Assembly (NCBI RefSeq): GCF_015356865.1
Contig: NZ_JAAFZA010000051.1
Location: forward strand, 1-54,452
Length of the DNA: 54,452 nt
Direction: 5' to 3'
Source: Catenulispora pinisilvae
GTDB taxonomy: Bacteria > Actinomycetota > Actinomycetes > Streptomycetales > Catenulisporaceae
Below are positions 36,828 to 45,390 of this stretch, in pieces. Below the pieces are notes generated by a model. It saw nothing but the letters and a program-made list of their open reading frames with translations. It did not search any database and had not been told where the DNA came from. A program made the position numbers and the translations under genes. How positions within the stretch are numbered: position 1 is the stretch's first letter; each line of letters begins with the position of its first letter.

Positions 36828-38597
36828 TTGGCGACAGGCGTCGCGCAGGATACCCGCGCAGCTGTCCCTTTCGAGGGCGGCGACGGCGACGTCCGGACCG
36901 CGCACAGCCCCGGAGGGTGGCTGCCATATCTGGGTGCGGCGCTGCTGCTGGGTGTCTTCATCCCGCTCGCCTACGCGGCCCTGAGCGGCAATCTGGGTAT
37001 CCCGCACAACGACACCTGGGCCTTCGGCCGCTCGGCGCAGGACTTCGTCCACACCGGCCAGGTGCGTATGTACAACTGGAACATGATGGGCCTGGCCGGC
37101 CTGGTGGTGCTGGCCTGGCCGGTCGGGGCGTCGCTGGCGGCGCAGTCGGTGTTCATCGCCGGGATCGCGGTGGTCGGCCTGCTGGCGTGCTACGACGCGC
37201 TGATCGGCGTCCTGGGCCCGGACGGCCGGCGCCGGGCCGCGCTGGGCACGCTGGCCGTGGCGCTGTGGCCGGGCTTCGCGCTGCTGTCGACGTCGTTCAT
37301 GACCGACATCCCGGCCTTCGCGGCGATCGCCGGGACGCTGGCGCTGGGCCGGCGGGCGCTGGACCGCGCCTCGCTGCCCTGGCTGGCCGGGGCCTGCGCG
37401 GTCGGCCTGTGGGGCGCGACGGTGCGCGAGCAGGTCATCGCGGCGCCCGGAGCGGTGCTCATCGTCGCGCTGTTCCGGGCCCGGTACCGGGCCGATCGCG
37501 GGCCGGTGTTCCGGATCCCGGTGGTCCTCGGTGTGGGCGTGCTGGTGCTGGCCGTGCTGGGCACGTTCGAGCTGTGGCGCCGCAAGGTGCCGGGCGGCAG
37601 CGCGCCGGACTTCACCGTCCGCCACGTGACGGCCGAACTGGTGTCGACCGAGATGATCCAGGGCCTGCTGATCGTCGCCCTCACCGTGAGCCCCGTGGTG
37701 TTCGCCGTGGTGCGGCCGCGAGGGTGGTCATGGCGCGGCTGGAGCGCGGCCGGCGTGACACTCGTCGCCTCGGCGCTGGTGGGCTGGGACAAAGGCGCGT
37801 TCCTCGGGAACTACGTGACCCACGTCGGCGCCTACCCGTCGGCCAGCTCCCCCGGACGGCCGATACTGCTCGGCAGCGGGTGGTGGATGGTCCTGGCGTG
37901 GGTGGCCTACGTCGCGGCGGCGCTGCTGGTCGGCTCGGTCGTGGAGCGCGTGCGGACAGACGGCTGGACGCTGGGCATCCGGCCCGAGATGACGCTGTTC
38001 GCCGCGGCCACAGTCCTCGGCACGCTGATGGAGGTCGGCCAGGGACGCGACATCTATGACCGGTACCTGATCCCGATGGCGATCCCCGCGCTGGCGCTCC
38101 TGATGTCGGGGCGCGGCACCGATGGGGTCTCCGGCCCCGCATCGGTCGCGGGCCCGGCGTCGACGTCGGCGCTCGGGTCGCTGTGGGCGCCGAAGCGGAT
38201 CGTGCCGGTCGTGCTGGCCGCCGGGATGGTGACGGTCACCAGCGCGACGCTGATGGCCAATGCCTTCAGCTACGACAAGGCGGTGTGGAACACCGCGACG
38301 CGCATCGTCGCGAGCGGCGCGGCGGATGCCCGGCACGTCGATGCCGGGCTGGTCTGGGACGGCTACCACTCCCCCACCGCGATGACCGACCACCCGGACC
38401 GCTCGGTGGGGCTCGATGTGTTCGGGGGCCTGCGGTATCTGCCGAACCACTTCGTCTGCTACATGGTCACGCCTTCGTCGCACCCCGGGCTGGGCTGGGA
38501 GCTGGTTTCGGAGGAGCAGTACAAGACGTATGGCGTGGTGGGGGATTCGCGGCTCTATGTGTGGCGGGTGACCGAGACTCAGACGTGTTCGTCGTAG
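36828..38597 (+). CDS. Multispanning membrane protein, GT-C glycosyltransferase-like
   Basis: A 589-residue protein with about eleven hydrophobic helices. After helix 1 the loop LGIPHNDTWAFGRSAQDFVHTG carries an acidic residue where GT39-like enzymes have theirs. FMTDIPAFAA and REQVIAAPGA appear in later loops. The C-terminal ~110 residues are soluble and probably extracytoplasmic. The start is uncertain: TTG 36828 is best, with GGGGG 8 nt upstream. A TAGCCT at 36770-36775 is a possible -10. It is divergent from rhamnosyltransferase copy 1 and convergent with copy 2 (4 bp between stops). Confidence 0.75.
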   Translation: MATGVAQDTRAAVPFEGGDGDVRTAHSPGGWLPYLGAALLLGVFIPLAYAALSGNLGIPHNDTWAFGRSAQDFVHTGQVRMYNWNMMGLAGLVVLAWPVGASLAAQSVFIAGIAVVGLLACYDALIGVLGPDGRRRAALGTLAVALWPGFALLSTSFMTDIPAFAAIAGTLALGRRALDRASLPWLAGACAVGLWGATVREQVIAAPGAVLIVALFRARYRADRGPVFRIPVVLGVGVLVLAVLGTFELWRRKVPGGSAPDFTVRHVTAELVSTEMIQGLLIVALTVSPVVFAVVRPRGWSWRGWSAAGVTLVASALVGWDKGAFLGNYVTHVGAYPSASSPGRPILLGSGWWMVLAWVAYVAAALLVGSVVERVRTDGWTLGIRPEMTLFAAATVLGTLMEVGQGRDIYDRYLIPMAIPALALLMSGRGTDGVSGPASVAGPASTSALGSLWAPKRIVPVVLAAGMVTVTSATLMANAFSYDKAVWNTATRIVASGAADARHVDAGLVWDGYHSPTAMTDHPDRSVGLDVFGGLRYLPNHFVCYMVTPSSHPGLGWELVSEEQYKTYGVVGDSRLYVWRVTETQTCSS

Positions 38598-38601
38598 GCT
38601 G

Positions 38602-39504
38602 CTAAGCCCGCCGTCCCTGCTCGGTGTCGACCGTCAGCTCCGCGCCCTCAGGCAGATAACGCAAGCTGTACTTCTGCGTCACCCCGTCGCGCACCCCACG
38701 CAGTACCGCTCCGGCATGCGCGCGCCGGTCGTCCTCGAACAGCACCGCGTGCACCGCGGCACGTCCTAGGTACAGCACCGCGGTCACCGCCCACGCCGGC
38801 GAGAACCGGCCTTGCTCCCGCACCGTGATCAGCCCGTTCCGGAGCTGCCAGTAGTCCCGCCAGGCAGCCTTGTGCGTGACCGGAATACGCATCCCGAAGA
38901 AGCTGTGGGTGCGGCGCTCCCCGATCGAGTGCGGCAGCCTCAGCCGCTTGTCCTGGATGATGCGCGCGCCGGTCCGGCGGACACGCAGCGAGTACTCCAA
39001 GTCCGCGTAGTCGACGAAGAACCCCTCGCGGAACTCGCCGACGCGCGCCAGCAGGTCGCGGCGGATCAGCATCCCGGAGGTGATGGAGATGGCCCGGTCG
39101 GCGACGTCCTCGTGGCGGCCGGAGAAGGTCTCGTAGAAGCGCTCGTGGACCGGGTCCCAGGGCGCCGGTGTCGCGATGCCGATACTGCGGTCCTCGAAGT
39201 GCTCGGCCAGGCGCGGCACCACATCGGGTGCCAAGACAGAGTCCTGATCCAGGAAGATGACCGCTTCGATTCCCGCCGACAGCCGCGAGACGCCGAGGTT
39301 CAGCGCGTGCGCCAGGCCCCGGTTCACACCGGAGCGCAGGACGGTGATCGCGTCCGTGTCCTCGATCTTGTCCGCCATGGAGGCCGCGCCCTCAGGCGTG
39401 TTGTCCACGACCACTATCTCGGCGCACGATTCGTGGACGGAGTCGACCACGGCCAGCAGTCGTTCGTCGGGATGGTAGGCGGTCACGACCGCGGCGATTC
39501 TCAC
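38602..39504 (-). CDS. Rhamnosyltransferase-type family 2 glycosyltransferase (copy 2)
   Basis: A 300-residue GT2 paralogous to copies at 35774 and 43593. It has IAAVVTAYHPDERLL, EIVVVDNTPEG, VNRGLAHALNLGVS, VIFLDQDSVLAPD, ITSGMLIRRDLL and LRLPHSIGER. GTG 39504 is chosen: AGGGG lies 7 nt upstream and the N-terminus matches the paralogues; the open frame extends much further upstream over other genes. It lies 41 bp after another GT2 (39546-40538) and is probably the last gene of the minus-strand unit flippase, DUF2304, GT2, GT2, rhamnosyltransferase. Confidence 0.9.
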   Translation of the reverse strand: MRIAAVVTAYHPDERLLAVVDSVHESCAEIVVVDNTPEGAASMADKIEDTDAITVLRSGVNRGLAHALNLGVSRLSAGIEAVIFLDQDSVLAPDVVPRLAEHFEDRSIGIATPAPWDPVHERFYETFSGRHEDVADRAISITSGMLIRRDLLARVGEFREGFFVDYADLEYSLRVRRTGARIIQDKRLRLPHSIGERRTHSFFGMRIPVTHKAAWRDYWQLRNGLITVREQGRFSPAWAVTAVLYLGRAAVHAVLFEDDRRAHAGAVLRGVRDGVTQKYSLRYLPEGAELTVDTEQGRRA

Positions 39505-39545
39505 TGGTGTCCCCTCAGACTGCCGGTGCCTGCCGTCGGCACCGG

Positions 39546-40538
39546 TCACCGCTTCGACTCGCTCGGCGTCCGCCCCGGCCGCCCCGGCCGCGGCGCGGGC
39601 AGGAAGGCGTGGCGCGCCAGGTTCTTCATGCCGGGCACCGAGCGGGCCTTGAGCGCGGACGGGAACAGCGTCACCGCGTGCAGGCGGGACGCCGTGTAAC
39701 GCCGCGCCGCCTTGGCCGCCTTGGGCCAGCCGAGCGCGTCCATCTGCGCGGCGGCGCCGACGAAGTAGCGGCGGGCCTCGGCGAAGCGCTTGCCGGCCAT
39801 GGCCTCGGCCGAGCTGACGCTGCCCTCGTGGCGCCGGTAGTGGAAGGCCAGCTCGTCGGACAGGGCCATGGTCTCGCCGGCCTCGATCAGGTCGATGACG
39901 ATCGCCAGGTCCTGGATGATGTCCAGGTCCGGCCGGAACGCCGCCTTCTTGATGGCCGCGGAGCGCCAGCACAGCGACGGGAAGTAGAACCAGCAGCCGC
40001 GCAGCAGGCTGGCGGCCAGTTCCTCGCCGCCCATCAGCACCGTGCCGCTGAAGCGCGGCAGATAGATGCGGGCCTTGGCCTGGTCGGCGATGGTGTTCAC
40101 GACCTGGCCGGCGCCGTCGATGACCTGCACGCCGGGCTGGATGATGCCGACGCCGGGGTGTTCCCCGGCGATGCGGCGGATCTCGGCGACATAGTTGGGC
40201 AGCATGACGTCGTCGGTGCCCATCATCACCATGTAGTCGGCCTCGACCAGGTCCAGGCACTTGTTGAAGTTGCCGGTGACGCCGAGGTTGCGCTCGTTGC
40301 GCTGGTAGCGGACGCGCGGGTCGGCCAGAGCCGCGAACCACGCCGGGACGCCGGGTTCCCGGCCGTCGTCGACGACGGTCAGGCGCCAGTCGGGATCGGA
40401 CTGCGCCAGGACGCTGCGCACCGCGGTCTGCATCAGGGCCACGTCGCCGTAGTACGGCAGCATGATGTCGATGGTGGTCATGGGTATCTGTGACGGCCTC
40501 GTCGTCCGGGGTTCGGTGGGTGGCAGCGGGTCGGTCAT
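39546..40538 (-). CDS. Family 2 glycosyltransferase
   Basis: A 330-residue GT2. After about 20 Pro/Thr-rich residues comes IDIMLPYYGDVALMQTAV, then TVVDDGREPG, NERNLGVTGNFNKCLDL and MMGTDDVMLPNY (acceptor DD). HYRRHEGS follows near residue 240. I chose ATG 40538, which overlaps the stop of the upstream GT2 (ATGA); ATG 40481 is an alternative that starts directly at the domain. It is soluble. Similarity in layout to the 29693-30592 enzyme suggests a duplicated pair with different acceptors. Confidence 0.9.
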   Translation of the reverse strand: MTDPLPPTEPRTTRPSQIPMTTIDIMLPYYGDVALMQTAVRSVLAQSDPDWRLTVVDDGREPGVPAWFAALADPRVRYQRNERNLGVTGNFNKCLDLVEADYMVMMGTDDVMLPNYVAEIRRIAGEHPGVGIIQPGVQVIDGAGQVVNTIADQAKARIYLPRFSGTVLMGGEELAASLLRGCWFYFPSLCWRSAAIKKAAFRPDLDIIQDLAIVIDLIEAGETMALSDELAFHYRRHEGSVSSAEAMAGKRFAEARRYFVGAAAQMDALGWPKAAKAARRYTASRLHAVTLFPSALKARSVPGMKNLARHAFLPAPRPGRPGRTPSESKR

Positions 40539-41236
40539 CGGCGGTTGACGGCCAGCAGCAGCGTGATCAGCGCCCGGCCGAGGTAGACCGCCGCCTTGAC
40601 CGGCGAGTTGCTGGGCACGCCGCCGGCCCGCGGGCGCATCGCCACCGGGACCTGGCCGACCGGGTGTCCGAGCCGGATCACCCGGACCAGGGTCTCCACG
40701 GTGTCGCCCAGGTACTCGACCGGATACCACTGCGCGAACAGCCGGATGATCTCGCGGTCGCAGGCCCGGAAGCCCGAGGTGGTGTCGTCCAGCTTGGTCT
40801 TGGCCATCCGGGACATCACCCCGGACAGCAGGGTCATGGCCCAGCGGCGCGGGCCGCGCACCTGGTACTCGCCCTCGCCGGCGAAGCGGGCGCCGAGGAC
40901 CAGGCGGGCGTCGGCCAGGCCGTCGATGAGCTTGGGGACGTAGCGGGGGTCGTGCTGGCCGTCGGCGTCGAGCTGGATCGCCACGTCGTAGTCGTTCTCG
41001 TCGGCGTAGCGGTAGCCCAGGCGCATGGCGCCGCCGACGCCGAGGTTGTAGGGCAGCGAGACGACGCGGGCGCCGCAGGCCAGGGCCACGCGCTCGGTGG
41101 CGTCGGTGGAGCCGTCGTTGACCACCAGGACGTCGTAGGCCGGGAGCTCGCCGCGGACCTCGGAGATGACGTCCGCTATCGAGTCAGCCTCGTTCCAGGC
41201 CGGGATGATGATCAGGACGCGCTTGTCAGCGTTCAC
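40535..41236 (-). CDS. Family 2 glycosyltransferase (DPM-like)
   Basis: A 233-residue GT2: VLIIIPAWNEADSI, VVNDGSTDAT, NLGVGGAMRLGY, IQLDADGQHDP (metal-binding DAD), VLGARF, TSGFRACDREII and VEYLGDTVETL. It is a polyprenyl-phosphate-sugar-synthase-like protein without membrane helices. Its start overlaps the end of the DUF2304 gene by 11 bp and its stop overlaps the next GT2 start by 4 bp, so three genes are translationally coupled. This is the second DPM-like GT2/DUF2304 pair in the window, here with DUF2304 first. Confidence 0.92.
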   Translation of the reverse strand: MNADKRVLIIIPAWNEADSIADVISEVRGELPAYDVLVVNDGSTDATERVALACGARVVSLPYNLGVGGAMRLGYRYADENDYDVAIQLDADGQHDPRYVPKLIDGLADARLVLGARFAGEGEYQVRGPRRWAMTLLSGVMSRMAKTKLDDTTSGFRACDREIIRLFAQWYPVEYLGDTVETLVRVIRLGHPVGQVPVAMRPRAGGVPSNSPVKAAVYLGRALITLLLAVNRR

Positions 41237-41702
41237 CGACGACCGCCTTCCCGTCCCGCTGGGTCACGATCCCGACGGTGTGACCGTTGGCGGTGCCGTT
41301 CGCCGCGCCGTTCTCCTGCGCCGCGCGGACCTGCTCGACCTCGGCCTCCAACGCGCTGTGCCGCTCGTTCACCTCGCGCAGCTCGGCCCGGATCAGCGCG
41401 ACCTCCTCGGCCAGCGACCGGGTCTCGTCCTCCAGCCGGGAGGCCTCCCAGCTCAGGTGGATGCACACGATCAGCAGGAAGACCACCGCCAGGAACAGCA
41501 CCAGGCTGGCGCCGCTGGCCACGCCCAGCCAGCTGGAAACGTTGTCCAGGCTCCAGGGGATGAACCCCAGCGGCAGCGTGACGAGCCCGACGACCAGCCA
41601 CAGCACCGCGTACTTCTCCCGCAGCTGACGGCGGCGCAACAGCTCGAAGATCAGTGCCAGCAGCAGGAGCGCCACGACACCGGTCATTATGGCCAGTTTC
41701 AT
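41226..41702 (-). CDS. DUF2304 domain membrane protein with coiled coil
   Basis: A 158-residue protein with three hydrophobic segments (about 4-20, 33-52, 64-84), including EKYAVLWLVVGLVTLPLGF typical of DUF2304. A heptad-rich helix runs from about 85 to 128, ending in a Gly/Asn-rich tail. The long coiled coil is a likely docking site for the overlapping GT2 gene's product or for oligomerisation; this is an inference. It is a paralogue of 22335-22766, which has a shorter tail. The gene lies about 160 bp after the flippase stop. Confidence 0.87.
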   Translation of the reverse strand: MKLAIMTGVVALLLLALIFELLRRRQLREKYAVLWLVVGLVTLPLGFIPWSLDNVSSWLGVASGASLVLFLAVVFLLIVCIHLSWEASRLEDETRSLAEEVALIRAELREVNERHSALEAEVEQVRAAQENGAANGTANGHTVGIVTQRDGKAVVGER

Positions 41703-41865
41703 GCGGATCCACTCCCGGAGTGATGGCGCGTCCCGGAGTGCTGGCGCGCAAAGCCGCGCCCCGGCGCGTCGGTAGTCGGCTGATCCCGATGGGTGAACCC
41801 GGGCAGTCTATCTGGTTCCATTCCGGGATCGCGGCGCTCTGGACCATCCCGCCAGGGCATAGCGC

Positions 41866-43515
41866 TCATCGGCGCACTCCTTCCGCGACCGGCGCGGCCG
41901 TGGCGCCGGCCTCCGCGACGGCCTCCGCGACGACCGGCGCCACGGCCTCGACCGGCGTCTCGACCGGCGCCTCGACCGGGGCCGGACCTCCGCCGGAGGA
42001 GTCGGCGGCGGGCTTGATCACGCTCGGCACCGACCGCGTCACCAACATCACATCGCCGGCCGCGATCACCGTCACGACGAGCGGCCCGAGGATCCCGGCC
42101 CACGCCGCGGCCGTGAGCGGAGCCAGCGGCAGCACGAAGACCACGGCCATCGCGGCCAGCCCGGCCAGCCACGAGGCGAAGACCACCCGGTGCCGGTTCA
42201 GCGCGACCTGCGCGGATTGCAGGACGAAGGCGGTCATGAGGAACGCGGTGCTCAGGGCGAGGGCTGCGAGGAAGATTTCCGACAACCGGTAGCTGGAACC
42301 GAAATACGTCCGCAGCAGCCACGGACCGACCGCGGCCACGACGATCACCCCGAGGGCGCCGGCGCCGAGGCAGGCCGCCACCAGGAACCCGACCTTGCGG
42401 CGCACCTCGCGGAAGTCGTGGCGGACCGCGGCGGCGGCGAGGAGCGGCAGCAGTGGGGCCTGAAGTGGGAACAGGCACAGCAACGCCAGCCGGGACATGC
42501 CCATCGAGGAGCCGAGCGACTTGGCCACCTCGGGCCGCACCTGGTGGTCGATGATCAGCGGGACCGCGTTGATCAGCAGCTGGCTGACGAGGGTGGCGAG
42601 GGTGAGCAGGATCAGCTTCTCGCGGGCACTGCCGCCGGGTTCGTCGGCGGCTTCGGGCGCGGCCGGGGTCGGCATGGCCTCGGCGCCGTCGCCGGTGGCG
42701 ACGACTTCCTCCGCGAAGATCATTCCTGCGGTCGACGCGGCCGACTCGGACGGCCCGGCCGACCCGATCGGTCCGGCCTGCTCTGCCGGTTCAGCAAGCC
42801 CGGTCGCTTCGGCGGCCTCGGCCGCCCCGGCCGGTTCCGGCTGCGGGACGGCACCCGCGCCGGCCGCACCGCCGATAGCCCGCCAAGACCGCCGCGCCGT
42901 CGGCGAAGCCAGCCCGCTGATCGCCGAGACCAGCGGCGCGAGCGCGAAGACGAAGGCGTAGCCGACCATGTGGCCGGACCACGCCAGCGCCAGCAGCGAG
43001 CTCGGCACGATCGTCGCCACACCCTGCACGACCAGCGTCAGGCTGTAGAAACGGAAGTCCTGGCAGCCGGCCAGCACCCCGCGCACCAGGAACGCCGCCC
43101 ACGTCGAGGCCAGCCCCGCCAGCAGCGCCAGCCCCATCAGCCAACTGTGGCCCAGCCAGTGCGAGAGCAGCAGCGGCGAGGCGGCGGCCAGCACCACGAC
43201 CGTGACGGCCGCGAGCCCGGCGGCCTGCCGCAGCTGGCCCCGCACCGCCGCGCCGACCGGGCGGCCCACCGCGTGCGCCCGGGCGACGGTGCGCGTCATC
43301 TCCTGTTCCAGGCCCGCCAGCACCCCGGTGCCGATCGTCCCGACCAGGAAGTAGAAGGAGAGCAGGACCGTCGCGGACTGCGGGCTCAGCGAGTGGTTGA
43401 ATGTCGCGATCCACAGCGACCCGGCGACCGTCGTCGCCCCCAGCCCGATCGCCAACAGCGGGCCGGGCGTGGTCAAGCGGCTCAGAACGGAGCGCACGAC
43501 GCGGTGAGGGGACAC
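41866..43515 (-). CDS. Wzx/MATE-like oligosaccharide flippase
   Basis: A 549-residue protein with 12-14 hydrophobic helices. An Ala/Glu/Gly-rich loop of about 90 residues (about 220-310) interrupts the helices, longer than in the paralogue at 30789-32204. An Ala/Val/Pro-rich tail of about 45 residues follows the last helix. The start is uncertain: GTG 43515 aligns with the paralogue's N-terminus and fits a TATATT -10 box at 43548-43553, while ATG 43572 would lie upstream of that box. It probably exports a lipid-linked oligosaccharide and heads the minus-strand glycosyltransferase unit. Confidence 0.8.
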   Translation of the reverse strand: MSPHRVVRSVLSRLTTPGPLLAIGLGATTVAGSLWIATFNHSLSPQSATVLLSFYFLVGTIGTGVLAGLEQEMTRTVARAHAVGRPVGAAVRGQLRQAAGLAAVTVVVLAAASPLLLSHWLGHSWLMGLALLAGLASTWAAFLVRGVLAGCQDFRFYSLTLVVQGVATIVPSSLLALAWSGHMVGYAFVFALAPLVSAISGLASPTARRSWRAIGGAAGAGAVPQPEPAGAAEAAEATGLAEPAEQAGPIGSAGPSESAASTAGMIFAEEVVATGDGAEAMPTPAAPEAADEPGGSAREKLILLTLATLVSQLLINAVPLIIDHQVRPEVAKSLGSSMGMSRLALLCLFPLQAPLLPLLAAAAVRHDFREVRRKVGFLVAACLGAGALGVIVVAAVGPWLLRTYFGSSYRLSEIFLAALALSTAFLMTAFVLQSAQVALNRHRVVFASWLAGLAAMAVVFVLPLAPLTAAAWAGILGPLVVTVIAAGDVMLVTRSVPSVIKPAADSSGGGPAPVEAPVETPVEAVAPVVAEAVAEAGATAAPVAEGVRR

Positions 43516-43592
43516 AAGATTCGATGGTAGTCGATGCCAATCGGCACAATATACGCTTGTAGATTCCGTCACTGAAAGGTGGGTTTCCCGCC

Positions 43593-44489
43593 ATGCGCGT
43601 CGCCGCCGTCTTCACCGCCTACCACCCCGACGAACGCCTCGCCGCGGCCGTCGAGGCGGCGCTGCGCGGCTGTGCTTCGGTCATCGTGGTGGACAACACC
43701 CCGGGCGCGGCCGACGGCTCCGACCCGGTCTCCTCGGCTCCCGCGCTGGCCGGGCCGCGGGTCACGGTCATCGCGCACGGCCGCAACGTGGGCCTGGGCG
43801 CCGCGCTCAACATCGCGGTGCGCGAGCTGCCGCCGGAGATCGAGGCCGTCCTGTTCCTGGACCAGGACTCCGAGCTGCCGCCGGAGATCGTCCCGGGCCT
43901 GGCCGCCGACCTCGACGACGCGGCGGTCGGGATCGCGGCGCCGAGCCCCTGGGACCCGAAGCACCAGCGCTACTACTGTTCCGACGCGCGGCGCACCGAC
44001 GGCGTTTCCGATGAGGAGGCGGTCATCACCTCCGGGATGCTGGTGCGGCGCGAGGTGCTGGAGAAGGTGCGGTTCAACGAGGACATGTTCCTGGACTGGG
44101 TGGACATCGCCTTCTGCCTGGACGTCCGGCGGGCGGGCTGGGGCATCGTCATCGACTGGCGGCTGCGGCTGCCGCACGAGATCGGTGCCTGCGAGGTGCA
44201 CACCAAGTTCGGCCGCACCGTCCACTACAGCCACTACCCCGCCTGGCGCCTGTACTGGATCGGCCGCAACGTCTCGATCCTGCACCGCGGCCACTTCGCC
44301 AGCCGGCCCCGCGCCCTGGCCTCCAGCTTCGTCTTCCTCGGCGAGCGCCTCACCAACACGCTGCTGTTCGAGCCGCGCCGCCGCACCCACGTCCCGGCCC
44401 TGCTGCGCGGATTCCGCGACGGCTTCCGGGAACGCGTCGACCCCCGCTATCTCCCAGCGGGGGCCGAGCATCCGGCGGTGCGGCGCTGA
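43593..44489 (+). CDS. Rhamnosyltransferase-type family 2 glycosyltransferase (copy 3)
   Basis: A 298-residue GT2: VAAVFTAYHPDERLA, VIVVDNTPGAA, GRNVGLGAALNIAV, VLFLDQDSELPPE, ITSGMLVRREVL, LRLPHEIGACEVHT and AWRLYWIGRNVSIL. All three copies share the FLDQDS and SGML(V/I)RR(E/D)(V/L)L blocks and similar C-termini ending in a YLP(A/P/E)GA motif. AAAGGTGGG precedes the ATG. It is divergent from the flippase gene and ends 11 bp from the converging DUF308 gene. dTDP-L-rhamnose is the likely donor. Confidence 0.91.
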   Translation: MRVAAVFTAYHPDERLAAAVEAALRGCASVIVVDNTPGAADGSDPVSSAPALAGPRVTVIAHGRNVGLGAALNIAVRELPPEIEAVLFLDQDSELPPEIVPGLAADLDDAAVGIAAPSPWDPKHQRYYCSDARRTDGVSDEEAVITSGMLVRREVLEKVRFNEDMFLDWVDIAFCLDVRRAGWGIVIDWRLRLPHEIGACEVHTKFGRTVHYSHYPAWRLYWIGRNVSILHRGHFASRPRALASSFVFLGERLTNTLLFEPRRRTHVPALLRGFRDGFRERVDPRYLPAGAEHPAVRR

Positions 44490-44500
44490 CGCGCGCCCGT

Positions 44501-45262
44501 CTAGACGGTCGCGTGCCTGCCCGACCCGGACCTGGAATCGGCCGCTCCCCGTACCTTCCCGCGCAGCGTGAAGGCGTGGATCACCTCGATCAGGCCGATC
44601 GCGATCAGCCAGATCCCGGTGAAGACCGCCAGGGTGAAGATGGAGCCGATGGGCCAGGAGATGACGATGATCCCGCCCAGCATGGTCATGAAGCCGGCGA
44701 ACATGCCCCAGCCCCGGCCGACCACTCCGGCCGGCGCCGAGGCGCTGGTCGCGATGGTCGCGATGCCCCACATCAGGAACCCGATGCCGATCCACAGGCT
44801 GAGCAGCAGCACCGAGTTGCGCAGCGAGTTCCGGAAGCAGAACAGGCCCAGCAGGATGGACAGCGCGCCGACGATCACGTTCAGTACCCGCATCCCGGCG
44901 CTGATGTGGTCGCCGAACGCCGCGATGATCTCCATGACCCCGCTGATCAGCAGGTAGATCCCGAACAGCACGCCGAGGACCAGCAGCGTGCGGCCGGGCC
45001 AGACGACCGCGCACACGCCGATGGCGATCGCCGCCAGCCCCATCACCATCAGCGCCTGCCACGCGGCCTGCCCGAGGATCCGGAGCGGGTTCTCGGCCTC
45101 GACGCGATCTGCGCGGTCGAATCCGCGGTCCCCGCGATCGGGCCCGCGATCGCGCATGCCGCCCTCGCGGTCACGGAGACCCTCGCTGTAAGCGGACCCG
45201 CGGTCGCGCATTTCCTCGGCCCTACCGGTTCCGCGGTCGCCACCGTCATACATGTCGGTCAT
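44501..45262 (-). CDS. DUF308/HdeD-family membrane protein
   Basis: A 253-residue protein. Residues 1-57 are highly charged with repeated RDRG/DRGDRG units and likely disordered. Residues about 66-235 contain six hydrophobic helices in the pattern of HdeD/DUF308 proteins (VVWPGRTLLVLGVLFGIYLL, then a second half-repeat). The family is linked to acid stress in enterobacteria, but the function in actinobacteria is unknown. No link to glycan synthesis is evident; it interrupts the locus between rhamnosyltransferase copy 3 and rmlD. A three-copy 11-bp repeat lies upstream at 45343-45375. Confidence 0.85.
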   Translation of the reverse strand: MTDMYDGGDRGTGRAEEMRDRGSAYSEGLRDREGGMRDRGPDRGDRGFDRADRVEAENPLRILGQAAWQALMVMGLAAIAIGVCAVVWPGRTLLVLGVLFGIYLLISGVMEIIAAFGDHISAGMRVLNVIVGALSILLGLFCFRNSLRNSVLLLSLWIGIGFLMWGIATIATSASAPAGVVGRGWGMFAGFMTMLGGIIVISWPIGSIFTLAVFTGIWLIAIGLIEVIHAFTLRGKVRGAADSRSGSGRHATV

Positions 45263-45342
45263 GGGGTCGTTATGTCCGACAATCCGACCGGTAATGCCTC
45301 TTGCCGGCCTTGATCCGGCCCGAAGTCGTCCAAATGGTCGAG

Positions 45343-45375
45343 CCGGGGTCGAACCGGGGTCGAACCGGGGTCGGG
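45343..45375. repeat. 11-bp tandem repeat, three copies
   Basis: CCGGGGTCGAA starts at 45343 and 45354 (perfect) and 45365 (last two bases differ). The 11-bp period is about one helical turn. It lies between the rmlD stop and the DUF308 gene start, so it could be part of the latter's promoter. Confidence 0.75.
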
Positions 45376-45390
45376 CCGGCGAATCCGGCC

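Noticed and set aside
36725..36961. N-terminal extension of rhamnosyltransferase copy 1
   Set aside because: The extra 79 residues are Pro/Ser-rich, overlap the divergent gene's start region and are absent from the paralogues.
39505..40341. N-terminal extension of rhamnosyltransferase copy 2
   Set aside because: The frame stays open upstream, but that part is a shadow of the next GT2 gene; GTG 39504 with AGGGG matches the paralogues.
45343..45375. GGGGTCGAACC-like motif resembling the T-arm of a tRNA
   Set aside because: It is a tandem repeat with no acceptor, D or anticodon stems around it.
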